64,000 nt of DNA, from the NCBI GenBank assembly GCA_029719485.1, contig CP120722.1, positions 1,116,001-1,180,000 on the forward strand. Reading direction: 5' to 3'. Under the pieces are notes generated by a model. That model made no database searches. It was not told the origin of the DNA and saw nothing but the letters and a program-made list of their open reading frames with translations. Source of the stretch: Kiritimatiellota bacterium B12222. Its GTDB lineage: Bacteria > Verrucomicrobiota > Kiritimatiellia > SS1-B-03-39 > UBA6053. A program made the position numbers and the translations under genes. How positions within the stretch are numbered: the stretch's first letter is position 1; each line of letters begins with the position of its first letter. Positions 18,442 to 28,053 of the stretch are shown here, in pieces.

Positions 18442-18990
18442 ATGTTTAACGCGAAAAAAATTAACACCTATGGCGTAGTGGCTGAGTTTGCGGATGCGGA
18501 CACGGTGCTCAAAGCTGCGCTCAAAGCAAGTGAAGCCGGTTACACGGTGATGGAAGCTTACAGTCCTGTTCCTGTTCACGGATTAGATGAAGCCTTGGGC
18601 CGCAAACGGAGTATTCTACCGTGGATGGTATTTGCCGGAGGCACCTTTGGTTGTCTCGGCGGATTGGGCATGCAGTACTGGATGGCGGTGGTCAATTATC
18701 CATGGAATGTAGGTGGACGTCCCACATTTTCTTGGCCCGCATTTATTCCTGTAACCTTTGAGCTAACCATTCTTTGTTCGGCGCTTACGGCCGTCATTGG
18801 AATGTTTGCGTTGAACGGGTTGCCTCGTCCTCATCATCCCATTTTCAATACCCCAAATTTCGACCGCTCCACATTGGATCATTATTTCCTGTGTATCGAA
18901 GCGAAGGACCCGAAATTTGATGAGTCAGGCGTTACCGCTTTTCTCAATGAATTCTCTCCCGAAGCAGTTAACACCATCACGGATGCCTGA
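18442..18990 (+). CDS. actD: Alternative complex III subunit ActD (DUF3341)
   Basis: A 182-residue DUF3341 protein. It begins with a soluble alpha/beta part (GVVAEFADADTVLKAALKASEAGYTVMEAYSP) and has two transmembrane helices (about 53-75 and 97-120). The motif RPHHPIFN between membrane and C-terminal domain is typical. ActD is a structural subunit packed against ActC/ActF on the cytoplasmic side. The next gene starts near or across its stop. Confidence 0.92.
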   Translation: MFNAKKINTYGVVAEFADADTVLKAALKASEAGYTVMEAYSPVPVHGLDEALGRKRSILPWMVFAGGTFGCLGGLGMQYWMAVVNYPWNVGGRPTFSWPAFIPVTFELTILCSALTAVIGMFALNGLPRPHHPIFNTPNFDRSTLDHYFLCIEAKDPKFDESGVTAFLNEFSPEAVNTITDA

Positions 18991-19003
18991 ACGGAAACGC
19001 CAC

Positions 19004-19642
19004 ATGACATTGCGACCACTTCATTTGATATTTTGCGCGGGCCTGCTGGTGACAGCAGGTTGCGGCCCTTTGTTTGACATCCGCAAGGCGATGTATGATC
19101 AACCCAAGTATGAACCCTTAGAAGTCACAGACTTTTTTGGTGACCGACGTTCTGCCCGTCCATTGATTGACGGTACCGTTGCACAAGGTCATATTCAATT
19201 GGATGACCATCTTTACTTAGGGTTGGAGGAAGAGGATGGCGATTTTCGTCAGGCCCAGACTTATCCTTTCCCTATTACTGCCGACGATTTGAATCGTGGC
19301 GAAGAAATGTACAACATTCATTGTTCGGTGTGTCATGGGAAGTCCGGCCATGGAAATGGCATGGTGGTACGCCGGGGATACAAAGAGGCGCCCAGTTATC
19401 ACCGCGATGTGTTGCGCAATGCACCTCCAGGATATTTCATTGGGGTGATTAACAATGGATTTGGTCAGATGGCCAGTTACAGTCACCAGATTCCTGTTGA
19501 AGATCGCTGGCGCATTGTGGCATACATCCAAACCCTGCAACGCAGTCAATTTGCAAACGTTGAAGACTTGGAAGCTATCCAAGTGTTCATCGAAGAACCT
19601 ATTACAGAACACTCTTCTCCGGAACACGCGAATGAGCACTGA
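19004..19642 (+). CDS. actE: Alternative complex III subunit ActE, monoheme cytochrome c lipoprotein
   Basis: The ATG at 19004 gives a 212-residue protein with a lipoprotein signal: a short basic start, a hydrophobic stretch and LVTAGC as lipobox. One heme site, CSVCHGKSGHGNG, and a downstream GQMASYSHQIP region with the likely axial Met are visible. ActE is the periplasmic electron exit of alternative complex III, passing electrons toward the oxidase. An ATG at 18983, overlapping actD, is a possible alternative start. The 3' end overlaps actF by 11 bp. Confidence 0.9.
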   Translation: MTLRPLHLIFCAGLLVTAGCGPLFDIRKAMYDQPKYEPLEVTDFFGDRRSARPLIDGTVAQGHIQLDDHLYLGLEEEDGDFRQAQTYPFPITADDLNRGEEMYNIHCSVCHGKSGHGNGMVVRRGYKEAPSYHRDVLRNAPPGYFIGVINNGFGQMASYSHQIPVEDRWRIVAYIQTLQRSQFANVEDLEAIQVFIEEPITEHSSPEHANEH

Positions 19643-20876
19643 GCTTCCCCATTTACCTACGAAACTGAAAGATATGCAAACCTTATCCCTGCTGATCGCG
19701 GGGGTGGGCATGGTCATTATGGCTTTGGCCTGGGTGACGGGTGTCGCTAACTTTTATCAGGGATACCTGATTGGATGGTTGCTGGCGCTGGGATTTGCTG
19801 CAGGTGGCATTTTAATTCTGTGTATTCATAATCTCGCCCATGGGGGTTGGGGATTTTTATTACGCCGTATTGCCGAGGCCTCCTCGTTAACCATTATCCC
19901 CATCATGGCGTTATTTTTGCCCATTATGTTTTCTTTGGACAATGTGTATCCATGGGCCATTCGCGATGCCAACCATATTTCTGTTTATGCCAGTGATGCG
20001 GTAGTGGGAGAAAAACTCCACTATTTAAATCATGGATTTTTCTGGATTCGTTACATTGTGATTTCAGTCATCTGGAGTGGCGCTGCATTATTGTTTAACA
20101 AATACAGTAAATTGCAGGACGAAACTGGAGACATGAAATGGCGTCGTAAAATGCGGTTCATTGCGGGTCCCATGGCGTTGATTTACATTCTCACTCTGAC
20201 GATAGGTTCAGTGGATTGGGTGATGTCTTTAGAGCCTGCATGGTTTTCTTCCATTTTCGGCGTGATGTTGGCTTCGGGTCAGATGTTGAGCATGCTCACT
20301 TTTGGCATCGTATTCCTGACATGGTTATCCAAATGGGAACCGGTCAAAACGGCTTACACAAATAAACGTCAACATGATTTAGGCAAACTGTTATTCGCCT
20401 TTGTGGTTTTTTGGACCTACATCGAATTGTCACAGTTTATCATTTATTGGCACGCCAATATGGCGGAAGAAGTCACATGGTACATGAACCGTCGGGTAGG
20501 GGGCTTCCTGGGTGTTTCCTGGGTGCTGTTTATGGCCCAGTTTGCCATTCCATTTTTGGTGTTACTTTCCCGTGGCACCAAGCAGAACCGCAAAGCTTTG
20601 TTTATCGTGGCCTTTATTTTAATGTGCATGCGAGCGGTTGATATTTACTGGATGATTGCACCCAGTATCAATATGCCATTAACGCGTGAACTATATCCTG
20701 CGGCGACCAAAGCGATGAGCGGATCCGCTTTTCACATTTTGGATGTTGTAGGCGTGGTAACTTTCGGAGCACTCTGGTTTGGATTGTTCCTACGTAATTT
20801 CCGTTCACGTCCAATTCTGCCCGTGAATGATCCGTACTTTTCTATCAATGCTGAAATCAAGGATGCTGAAGCATGA
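19632..20876 (+). CDS. actF: Alternative complex III subunit ActF, NrfD-like membrane protein
   Basis: A 414-residue polytopic protein with about ten transmembrane helices, the second NrfD-like subunit. The start at 19632 (within the end of actE) removes an upstream extension that only reads actE in another frame. RHAN-type contacts are replaced here by YWHANMAEEVTWYMNRR and RGTKQNRKAL, which match ActF blocks. ActF and ActC form the membrane core. The last 4 bp overlap the following cytochrome gene, showing coupling. Confidence 0.9.
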   Translation: MSTELPHLPTKLKDMQTLSLLIAGVGMVIMALAWVTGVANFYQGYLIGWLLALGFAAGGILILCIHNLAHGGWGFLLRRIAEASSLTIIPIMALFLPIMFSLDNVYPWAIRDANHISVYASDAVVGEKLHYLNHGFFWIRYIVISVIWSGAALLFNKYSKLQDETGDMKWRRKMRFIAGPMALIYILTLTIGSVDWVMSLEPAWFSSIFGVMLASGQMLSMLTFGIVFLTWLSKWEPVKTAYTNKRQHDLGKLLFAFVVFWTYIELSQFIIYWHANMAEEVTWYMNRRVGGFLGVSWVLFMAQFAIPFLVLLSRGTKQNRKALFIVAFILMCMRAVDIYWMIAPSINMPLTRELYPAATKAMSGSAFHILDVVGVVTFGALWFGLFLRNFRSRPILPVNDPYFSINAEIKDAEA

Positions 20877-21997
20877 GTGACGCTGACTCCAACAAAAACG
20901 AAGACGACGTAAAAACCGAAACCCCTGAAACCGTGGTTGAAGAAACCGTTGTGGATGAAAATGGTCCGGTTAACGTGGGACACCAAGATAACGATCTCGA
21001 CCTCAAAACGGTTAAGAAATTTATCATTGCCTCATTTGCGGTAACCATACTGTTTTTTATCATCATGTTGATCGTGGTGAACTTCTACAAGAGTGGCTTT
21101 GAAAAAGAACGTGGTGTGGCGTCTATTGAAGATCGTCAAATTCCTACGAAAGCCGATTCTATTCTGCAGACGAAGCCCTTGGAAGATTTGGCCGAGTATA
21201 ATGAGTTGGAAGCGACCCGTTTGAATACCACGACCAATGCGGTTGATCATGCGGTCATTCCGATTGAAGCGGCGAAACAATTGATGTTGGCGGAAAATGC
21301 ATTTCCCGCAGTTGAGCCGAATGAGCAAGAGGAAGAGGTGGCCACTCCGATGGTGGTGGTTGCCAGTGAATCGGTTGCTTCGGTTGAGCATGCACCTGCA
21401 GCAGTAGCAGCGCCAGCGGCTCCCTCGGTTCAAGCGGTGGCAGCTGCGCCAAGCCCTGCAGCTCCGGTATTGGATCCTGCCATGGTTTCCGCAGGAAAAG
21501 TCATTTGGGAAACCCAATGTATGGCCGCTTGTCATACGGGTAAAAAGGGTGCCATTGGCCCCAATATTCAAAAGGCATTTGGGAGCATGCGTAAATTGGA
21601 AAACCATGATCCTATCTTGATGGATGAAGAGTACATTTTGAATTCGCTCAATAATCCTGCCTCACAAATTGCGAAAGGGTATCCACCTGTAATGATGTCT
21701 TTCAAAGAGATGTTAACGGATGAGCAAAAAGCGCAAGTCATTGCTTATTTAACCTCCATGGGAAAACCCATTGTTAAAGCAACACCTGTTCCTACTCCGG
21801 TACCGGCAGCGGTGTCCACACCTGCACCTGTCGCGGAAGAAGTGAAAGCCGTTGAGCCGGTACAGGTCCCTGTTACAAAACCTGCACTTGAAGAAGTACC
21901 TGCAGAGGCCACTCCTCAAGCGCCAGCACCCACACCCGCAGCTCAGCCTGAAGCGCCCAAAGCTCCTCAAGCCACAGACGGGATCATCTTTGTATAA
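20873..21997 (+). CDS. Membrane-anchored cytochrome c with CX3CH heme motif and Pro/Ala-rich linkers
   Basis: A 374-residue protein. An acidic N-terminus is followed by one transmembrane helix (about 45-66), a Pro/Ala/Val-rich linker (about 150-200), a cytochrome c domain (about 203-300) and a second Pro/Ala/Glu-rich tail. The heme motif reads C216-M-A-A-C220-H221, one residue longer than the usual CXXCH. The rest of the domain (AIGPNIQKAFGSMRKLEN, then KGYPPVMMSFKEML) is clearly homologous to the cytochrome domain fused to CoxB downstream. It overlaps actF by 4 bp and the SCO gene by 1 bp. I infer it is an extra electron carrier between alternative complex III and the oxidase. Confidence 0.8.
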   Translation: MSDADSNKNEDDVKTETPETVVEETVVDENGPVNVGHQDNDLDLKTVKKFIIASFAVTILFFIIMLIVVNFYKSGFEKERGVASIEDRQIPTKADSILQTKPLEDLAEYNELEATRLNTTTNAVDHAVIPIEAAKQLMLAENAFPAVEPNEQEEEVATPMVVVASESVASVEHAPAAVAAPAAPSVQAVAAAPSPAAPVLDPAMVSAGKVIWETQCMAACHTGKKGAIGPNIQKAFGSMRKLENHDPILMDEEYILNSLNNPASQIAKGYPPVMMSFKEMLTDEQKAQVIAYLTSMGKPIVKATPVPTPVPAAVSTPAPVAEEVKAVEPVQVPVTKPALEEVPAEATPQAPAPTPAAQPEAPKAPQATDGIIFV

Positions 21998-22839
21998 TGG
22001 GTACAAAGAATATACTTCTTAAGGTTCTCAGTAGCCTGTTGATTTTCACTTCCTGCGCGATGGCGCAGGAAGTTGAAAGTCCTTATGTCTCAAAGGATCC
22101 GCGGTCGGAACCCTTCTTAAATGTATCGTTTTCTCCGACCCTGGATACCCAAGTTCCACTAGACTTGGAGTTTATGGGTGATGATGGACAACGGAGCAGC
22201 ATACGTGATCGGTTGATTCCTGGAAAACCCACCATTTTGGCGATCGTATATTACCGTTGTCCCACAATGTGTAATCAGGTGTTAAATGGTTTGGTTCAAA
22301 CCATGAAAGAAATCAATTACGTCCCCGGCAAAGATTTTAATTTGCTCGCGATAAGTTTTGATGCTGAGGAAACCCATGTCACTGCTGCGGCGAAGAAGTT
22401 GACCTACATGACCGATTATGAAAGTGACGATCCTACGGGATGGAACTTTATGGTTGGGAACGAACCCGAGATCCGGGAATTAACCTCTGCGGTGGGTTTT
22501 GGTTTCAAATACGATGCCATGGATGATCAGTATTCACATGGCAGTGGATTATTGGTGTTGACCCCCGATGGTAAAATTTCCCGGTTTTTACCGGGCATGA
22601 TGTATCCGCTGATGGATACGCGCTTGGCCTTGGTTGAAGCCAGCGAAGGTAAAGTAGGTACCCTCAGTGATAAAATTGCCTTACTCTGTTATGATTATGA
22701 TCCGGAAACCCACAAATACGGGTTACTGATCCATCGCGTTATTATGATTGCCTGTTTGGTAACCGTTGCGGCACTTGCCTGGTTGATCATTAGTCTGATC
22801 CGTTTAGAAAAAAAACGGGACATCCACCCCCAATCTTGA
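21997..22839 (+). CDS. SCO1/SenC copper chaperone for cytochrome oxidase
   Basis: A 280-residue protein. An N-terminal signal (LLKVLSSLLIFTSCAMAQ) leads into a thioredoxin-like domain with the copper motif C88-P-T-M-C92 and the third ligand H181 (DQYSHGSG). A C-terminal transmembrane helix (about 247-268) and basic tail (RLEKKRD) follow, as in a SCO subfamily anchored at the C-terminus. SCO proteins deliver copper to, or reduce, the CuA site of oxidase subunit II, encoded by the next gene 19 bp downstream. The start codon overlaps the preceding stop by 1 bp. Confidence 0.93.
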   Translation: MGTKNILLKVLSSLLIFTSCAMAQEVESPYVSKDPRSEPFLNVSFSPTLDTQVPLDLEFMGDDGQRSSIRDRLIPGKPTILAIVYYRCPTMCNQVLNGLVQTMKEINYVPGKDFNLLAISFDAEETHVTAAAKKLTYMTDYESDDPTGWNFMVGNEPEIRELTSAVGFGFKYDAMDDQYSHGSGLLVLTPDGKISRFLPGMMYPLMDTRLALVEASEGKVGTLSDKIALLCYDYDPETHKYGLLIHRVIMIACLVTVAALAWLIISLIRLEKKRDIHPQS

Positions 22840-22858
22840 TGTAGAATCCCTTATTTCC

Positions 22859-23821
22859 ATGAAAGCCGTTAAAACTGCCCCAGAAGTAGCCTCCATCTAT
22901 GCACACCAGGTCGATAACCTATATGCATATCTTTTAGGCGTGTCCATATTTTTCACTGTCGTAATTTGCGCATTGATCATTTTCTTTTCAGTTCGTTATC
23001 GCCGTCAAAGTGATGCGGACAGGCCTGAGGCGACCAAGGATGGTAAGTTACTTGAAATTTTAGGGTCAGTGATTCCCTTTATTTTGGTCATGATTATGTT
23101 TTTCTGGGGGGCGAAACTTTATTTTGATGCCCGTATCCCTCCAAAGGATGCCATTGAAGTATTGGTCACAGGTAAACAATGGATGTGGAAATTACAGCAT
23201 CCTAACGGCAAACGTGAAATCAACGATTTGCATGTACCTGTGGGCGTGCCTATTAAATTGACCATGACTTCTGAAGATGTGATCCACAGTTTCTATTTGC
23301 CTGATTTCCGCAAAAAAATGGATGTGGTGCCCGGGAAGTATAGTCAGATGTGGTTTTTGCCAGAGAAGACGGGCACATATAATATTTTCTGTGCTGAATA
23401 TTGTGGCACCGAACATTCCTTGATGGTGGGTAAATTGATTGTGATGGAACAACAGGAATATGCGGAATGGTTGTCCCATCGTATGGTTGATGGGGTTGCG
23501 GCACCCATTGTGGCCTCTGACGATCCTGCTGAAGCTGGAAAACAAATTTTTGAAAGCAACTGCATGGTTTGTCATACAGGGAAAGCTGGATCGATTGGCC
23601 CCCATATGGTCGATAAATTTGGATCCATGCGCCAACTGGAAAATGGTGAAGAAATTTTGATGGACGACAATTACGTCCGTAACTCAATGATCAATCCAAA
23701 TGAGCACATTGCCAAGGGCTATCCTGCGGCCATGACCTCCTTCAAAGGAACATTGAATCCCAAGCAGATGAATCAGGTCATCGCATATCTTAAATCACAG
23801 TCCACAGAAGCGGCTGAGTAA
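22859..23821 (+). CDS. coxB: Cytochrome c oxidase subunit II with fused cytochrome c domain (caa3 type)
   Basis: A 320-residue protein. Two transmembrane helices (about 21-45 and 64-85) precede the cupredoxin domain with the CuA ligands C178, C182, H186 and M189 (CAEYCGTEHSLM). A C-terminal cytochrome c domain carries C235-M-V-C238-H239 and a KGYPAAMTSF region with the likely axial Met. The fusion defines a caa3-type oxidase, which can take electrons directly from a donor complex. The cytochrome domain is closely related to that of the CX3CH protein encoded upstream. Confidence 0.95.
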   Translation: MKAVKTAPEVASIYAHQVDNLYAYLLGVSIFFTVVICALIIFFSVRYRRQSDADRPEATKDGKLLEILGSVIPFILVMIMFFWGAKLYFDARIPPKDAIEVLVTGKQWMWKLQHPNGKREINDLHVPVGVPIKLTMTSEDVIHSFYLPDFRKKMDVVPGKYSQMWFLPEKTGTYNIFCAEYCGTEHSLMVGKLIVMEQQEYAEWLSHRMVDGVAAPIVASDDPAEAGKQIFESNCMVCHTGKAGSIGPHMVDKFGSMRQLENGEEILMDDNYVRNSMINPNEHIAKGYPAAMTSFKGTLNPKQMNQVIAYLKSQSTEAAE

Positions 23822-23839
23822 ACATTCGGAAAAATCTCC

Positions 23840-25465
23840 ATGAACGAATCTGTACAATCTGAACCGAAGTTAAATTATTTAAATGCGGGTAACACCGTGA
23901 AGTCATGGTTGCTGACTGTAGATCACAAGCGCATTGGCGTGATGTATCTGGTGTCCATTGTCTTCTTTTTCTTAATTGGTGCAAGTGCTGCTGCCTTGTT
24001 CCGTTTGGAATTAGCGACTGCGCTTCCTGATGTGGTGTCGAATGACACCTACAATAAATTATTTACCATGCATGGCATTCTCATGGTATTCTTCTTTTTG
24101 ATTCCGGCGGTGCCCGGGGTATTAGGAAACTTCCTGGTCCCGATTATGATTGGGGCAAAAGATGTTGCCTTTCCCCGTTTAAACTTGGCGTCATGGTATA
24201 TTTATATGTTGGGTGGCTCTTTCACCCTCGCGGCCGTTTTATTCGGCGGAATTGATACGGGCTGGACCTTTTATACGCCTTACAGTTCGGTGTATGCGGA
24301 TTCAAATGTGATTTTGGCGGGAACCGGGGTATTTATCACCGGCTTCAGTTCCATTTTGACTGGGTTAAACTTTATTGTGACCATTCACAAAATGCGTGCC
24401 CCGGGGATGCGGTGGATGCGATTGCCCCTATTTATATGGGCGCAGTACGCGACCTCGATCATCAATATTTTGGGGACACCCGTTTTAGCGATCACCTTGT
24501 TATTGGTGGTCTTCGAGCGAGGTCTGGGATTTGGTATTTTTGATCCTGCCCGGGGTGGTGATCCCATATTGTATCAGCATTTATTTTGGTTCTACTCGCA
24601 TCCTGCGGTTTATATCATGATTTTGCCTGGTTTTGGTGTGGTATCTGAAGTGTTGGCCTGTTTCTCACGGAAGCGGATTTATGGCTATGAGTTTGTGGCC
24701 ATTTCGAGTTTGGCGATTGCTGGTATTGGATTCTTTGTCTGGGGGCATCACATGTTCACCAGTACGCAGTCTGAATACGCGGCGTTGATCTTCTCCATCT
24801 TGTCATTCATCGTGGGGATTCCTACTTCGATCAAAATTTTCAACTGGACCGCGACGTTATACAAAGGGTCGATCGAGTTATCTGCCCCCATGCTCTATAC
24901 GCTCGGTTTTATCGGGTTGTTTATGGTAGGAGGATTGACGGGTCTCTTTTTGGCCACCATGGCTGTGGATGTGCATTTGCATGACACCTACTTTGTGGTG
25001 GCGCATTTCCATTACGTGATGGTGGGGGGAATGATGATGGCTTGGTTGGCAGGGATGCATTTCTGGTGGCCAAAAATCTTTGGAAAAATGTACAATGAAT
25101 TTTGGGCGAAAGTCGGTTCTGTGGTTATTTTCTTTGGATTTAACTTCACCTTCTTCCCACAATTTATTGCGGGGTACATGGGGATGCCTCGTCGTTACCA
25201 CGTTTACGATCTCACTTTTCAACCCTTCCAAATGTTGTCAACCGCTGGAGCCTTTTTCATGGGTATTGGTTTGATCATCTGTTTGGTCACTTTGGTTGCT
25301 TCTTTGTTTAAGAAAGAAAATTGTGGACGAAACCCATGGAAAGCTACTGGCTTGGAATGGACAAAAGCCGATAGTCCGCCGCATCCTCATAACTTCGACG
25401 GCCCTGTTGTAGTCGATGTTGAGGCTTACGATTATACCGACGAACGCATTTATCAGGACGCGTAA
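23840..25465 (+). CDS. coxA: Cytochrome c oxidase subunit I (A2-type heme-copper oxidase)
   Basis: A 541-residue protein with about 12 transmembrane helices. The heme a ligand is in [11 protein letters not shown]; the CuB ligand with cross-linking Tyr is in [14 protein letters not shown]; further ligands are GHHMFTS and [13 protein letters not shown]. The YSHPAVY form, in which Tyr-Ser replaces the Glu of the D-channel end, is the A2-subfamily signature known from Rhodothermus and Thermus caa3 oxidases. The enzyme reduces oxygen to water and pumps protons. The next gene begins within 22 bp. Confidence 0.96.
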   Translation: MNESVQSEPKLNYLNAGNTVKSWLLTVDHKRIGVMYLVSIVFFFLIGASAAALFRLELATALPDVVSNDTYNKLFTMHGILMVFFFLIPAVPGVLGNFLVPIMIGAKDVAFPRLNLASWYIYMLGGSFTLAAVLFGGIDTGWTFYTPYSSVYADSNVILAGTGVFITGFSSILTGLNFIVTIHKMRAPGMRWMRLPLFIWAQYATSIINILGTPVLAITLLLVVFERGLGFGIFDPARGGDPILYQHLFWFYSHPAVYIMILPGFGVVSEVLACFSRKRIYGYEFVAISSLAIAGIGFFVWGHHMFTSTQSEYAALIFSILSFIVGIPTSIKIFNWTATLYKGSIELSAPMLYTLGFIGLFMVGGLTGLFLATMAVDVHLHDTYFVVAHFHYVMVGGMMMAWLAGMHFWWPKIFGKMYNEFWAKVGSVVIFFGFNFTFFPQFIAGYMGMPRRYHVYDLTFQPFQMLSTAGAFFMGIGLIICLVTLVASLFKKENCGRNPWKATGLEWTKADSPPHPHNFDGPVVVDVEAYDYTDERIYQDA

Positions 25466-25486
25466 CCTTTTTTGGAAACTCTAGTT

Positions 25487-26209
25487 ATGTCTCACGCATC
25501 TTCAGACCACGCTCACGAGCACAAGCCCTATCAGCAACATCATTTTGATGACATGAATCAACAGACCCAGTCTACTTTGCTGGGGATCTGGTTGTTCATG
25601 GCACAAGAAATTTTGTTCTTTGGAGGGTTATTTGTCGCCTATACCATTTATCGTATCATGTACCCTGTGGCGTGGGCCATGGGTGCCGCCACCCAAAATG
25701 TGTGGTTGGGCATGTTCAATACCGTGGTATTGATTGGATCCTCTTTATCGATTGTATTGGCCGTAAATGCCGCCCGTCATAATCAACGGGGCCAGGTCAT
25801 GAAGTGGTTTGCGATCACTTTACTACTGGGGGCTGTCTTTTTTGGCATCAAGAGTATTGAATACATGGGTAAATGGGAGCATCAAATGGTGCCCGGTTTG
25901 CGTTGGGATGATGGCCATGCCTTACATACCATTCAAGAGCATGCGGGTCACATTCATGGAGAAAATGAAGCACCGATGACCGAATTGCCTGAAGGCATTC
26001 AGCTTTATTATTCTTTGTACTTTGTGATGACGGGTATGCATGCCTTGCACATGATCATAGGATTCGGGTTGGCGATCTGGATTATGATCAAGAATGCGCG
26101 CGGATGCTTTAATTCCGAATACTATCCACATATTGAATACTTTGGCCTGTATTGGCATTTTGTTGATATTGTGTGGATTTTCCTCTTTCCCTTACTTTAC
26201 CTCGTCTAA
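25487..26209 (+). CDS. coxC: Cytochrome c oxidase subunit III
   Basis: The ATG at 25487 gives 240 residues; a TTG at 25472 in frame is less likely. A His-rich start ([21 protein letters not shown]) is followed by about five to seven transmembrane helices, with the conserved [16 protein letters not shown] and [18 protein letters not shown] blocks of subunit III. Subunit III stabilises the oxidase core and its proton pathway. CoxD starts 14 bp after the stop with GAGGAG upstream. Confidence 0.94.
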   Translation: MSHASSDHAHEHKPYQQHHFDDMNQQTQSTLLGIWLFMAQEILFFGGLFVAYTIYRIMYPVAWAMGAATQNVWLGMFNTVVLIGSSLSIVLAVNAARHNQRGQVMKWFAITLLLGAVFFGIKSIEYMGKWEHQMVPGLRWDDGHALHTIQEHAGHIHGENEAPMTELPEGIQLYYSLYFVMTGMHALHMIIGFGLAIWIMIKNARGCFNSEYYPHIEYFGLYWHFVDIVWIFLFPLLYLV

Positions 26210-26223
26210 TTGAGGAGACTGAT

Positions 26224-26577
26224 ATGAAATTTGATATTAATCCTGCTGATTTTACTGATGATCATGGGCACACCTCCGTTAAAGGATATTTTGCGGTATT
26301 CTTTGCGTTAATGTTTTTTACTTTGCTCACGGTGCTTATGCACTTGTTAAATTTTGGGCTTTTGGGCAATGCCATTTCTGCGATGACCATTGCGGTGATG
26401 AAAGCTTCATTGGTGATCTATTTCTTTATGCATGTTCGTGAAAGTCCTAAAATCATTGGATTTATTGTGGTCGTGAGTTTTGCATGGTTGGCTGTTTTAT
26501 TCTTGTTTACCATTGTGGATTTCCAGGCCCAGTATGGTGATGGCCCCGGGAATGTGATTCATGCCATGCCTTGGTAA
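26224..26577 (+). CDS. coxD: Cytochrome c oxidase subunit IV (caa3-type small subunit)
   Basis: A 117-residue protein with three transmembrane helices, starting at 26224 with a strong GAGGAG site. AISAMTIAVMKASLVIYFFMHVRESPK is the conserved block of prokaryotic caa3/bo3-type subunit IV, which helps to assemble the oxidase. It is the last gene before a strong terminator. Confidence 0.88.
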   Translation: MKFDINPADFTDDHGHTSVKGYFAVFFALMFFTLLTVLMHLLNFGLLGNAISAMTIAVMKASLVIYFFMHVRESPKIIGFIVVVSFAWLAVLFLFTIVDFQAQYGDGPGNVIHAMPW

Positions 26578-26636
26578 AGGCTATGCGTTTTCATATAGAA
26601 AAAGGAAAACTTTGTTCCTAAGAGCATGGACCTATA

Positions 26637-26667
26637 AGAAAAGAGGAGTAAGCTCCTCTTTTCTTTT
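26637..26667 (+). terminator. Rho-independent terminator after coxD
   Basis: A perfect 12-bp stem, AGAAAAGAGGAG (26637-26648) and CTCCTCTTTTCT (26653-26664), with a 4-base TAAG loop and T-rich 3' side. It lies between coxD and ctaB and probably ends the long act-cox transcript. Confidence 0.85.
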
Positions 26668-26698
26668 CATTTCTATTTAGCGTTTTCCTTCATCTCTC

Positions 26699-27580
26699 AT
26701 GCAAGCACTTCGTCCTTATCTTAATCTGTGTAAACTCGGCATCGTACGAATGGTCGGGGTTACCGCCGCGTTTAGTTATATTATCGCAGCACCAGAGGTG
26801 AAAGGGTATGGGATGATGTTGTTGGATTTGATGGCTGCTTTATTGGGTATTATGGGGGCGGCTGCGGGTTCTGCGGTGCTCAACAATGTGATCGAAAAAG
26901 ATCTGGATGGTCGCATGGAACGTACGCGTCATCGGGAATTGCCCACCGGCAAGGTTTTACCTGAACACGCTTTGGGTTTTGGGTTGGTGTTATGTTTGGG
27001 ATCGGTTGCGTGGCTGGTGCTCACTGTCAATTTACTCACCGCCTTTCTCGTTCTCTCTACCGCCTTCTTGTATGTGGTGGTTTATACTCCCCTCAAAACA
27101 CGAACATGGTTAAACACATCGATTGGTGCAATCCCAGGGGCAATGCCCACTTTATGTGGATGGGCCGCGGCCATGAACTCCCTTGATTTTGGGGCGTGGG
27201 TGATGTTTGCGATCTTATTTGCATGGCAACATCCCCATTTTTACGCCATTGCATGGATCTACCGGGATGATTACGAGAAAGCGGGATATAAGATGTTAAG
27301 TGTGGTAGATAAAAACGGTGCACGTTTATTTATGCAAGTGTTCTTGTTTTCCCTGTTTTTATTGGCGGTAAGTTTATTACCCACCTTGATGGACATGTCT
27401 GGTTGGGTTTATTTTTCAGGAGCGTTACTCCTGGGACTTTATGTGATGCTTTGTAGCATTCAATTTATTGCACATCATACGCGGAAAGATGCCCGTAGAT
27501 TGCTGTTTAGTACCATAATCTATCTCCCCGCTTTATTAGTGGTGATACTGATGGATGTGGGAATTTCATTATACTTATAA
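26699..27580 (+). CDS. ctaB: Protoheme IX farnesyltransferase (heme O synthase)
   Basis: A 293-residue UbiA-family prenyltransferase with about nine transmembrane helices. The first Asp-rich site is NNVIEKDLDGRMERTRHREL, followed by YTPLKTRTWLNTSIGAIPGAMP and WQHPHFYAIAWIYRDDYEKAG, all typical of CtaB. It converts heme B to heme O, the precursor of heme A used by the oxidase encoded upstream. It begins 32 bp after the coxD terminator, so expression depends on read-through or a promoter within that hairpin region. No ctaA is present here. Confidence 0.94.
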   Translation: MQALRPYLNLCKLGIVRMVGVTAAFSYIIAAPEVKGYGMMLLDLMAALLGIMGAAAGSAVLNNVIEKDLDGRMERTRHRELPTGKVLPEHALGFGLVLCLGSVAWLVLTVNLLTAFLVLSTAFLYVVVYTPLKTRTWLNTSIGAIPGAMPTLCGWAAAMNSLDFGAWVMFAILFAWQHPHFYAIAWIYRDDYEKAGYKMLSVVDKNGARLFMQVFLFSLFLLAVSLLPTLMDMSGWVYFSGALLLGLYVMLCSIQFIAHHTRKDARRLLFSTIIYLPALLVVILMDVGISLYL

Positions 27581-28053
27581 TGTAAATTTTGTTGACCTCT
27601 TTGTGGGTCTCTTTGTTCCTATAATACCTTTATTACCTATATTTGCCCGTATTCAGGGGTCAGGTGTTAAGAGGTGTTTAAGTACGAAATGTACAAAAAG
27701 GCTCATTTGGGCCTTTCGTGATGGATTAGATAGGTGCCATATTTTAATATTGAGCCATGTTCCAAATTATTTGAAATTATAATTAACATAATTATATTTA
27801 TGGTGAAATTAGGATTTTGTTATCAAAACATTTTTTTTTGACAGTTACATTTTTGTTGCTGCTGTAAAAATATAAAAAAACTCTAATATTTTTTAGGTTC
27901 TATATAAATCGTATAATAGTTATCTCCTATGGTTTTTCGCAAACATCATATATAAAGTTGGACAGGATATCGGTAGGTTATGTAATATTGGTCCGATCGA
28001 GTAGATTTTTAATATCAGCGCGAACAGCGCAAACCTGAGAAGAGGATATGATT
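27581..28053 (+). promoter_or_regulatory. 473-bp AT-rich leader of the giant adhesin gene
   Basis: No convincing gene is present. A short hairpin with AAAGGC/GCCTTT arms (27697-27716) may end ctaB transcription. Further on is a very AT-rich stretch with TTGACA at 27838-27843 and a TATAAT at 27912-27917, neither with an ideally spaced partner, so the promoter is not certain. The last 50 bp hold AAGAGG (28040-28045), spaced 8 bp from the ATG at 28054. The long leader, unlike the compact gene spacing elsewhere, suggests regulated expression. Confidence 0.4.
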
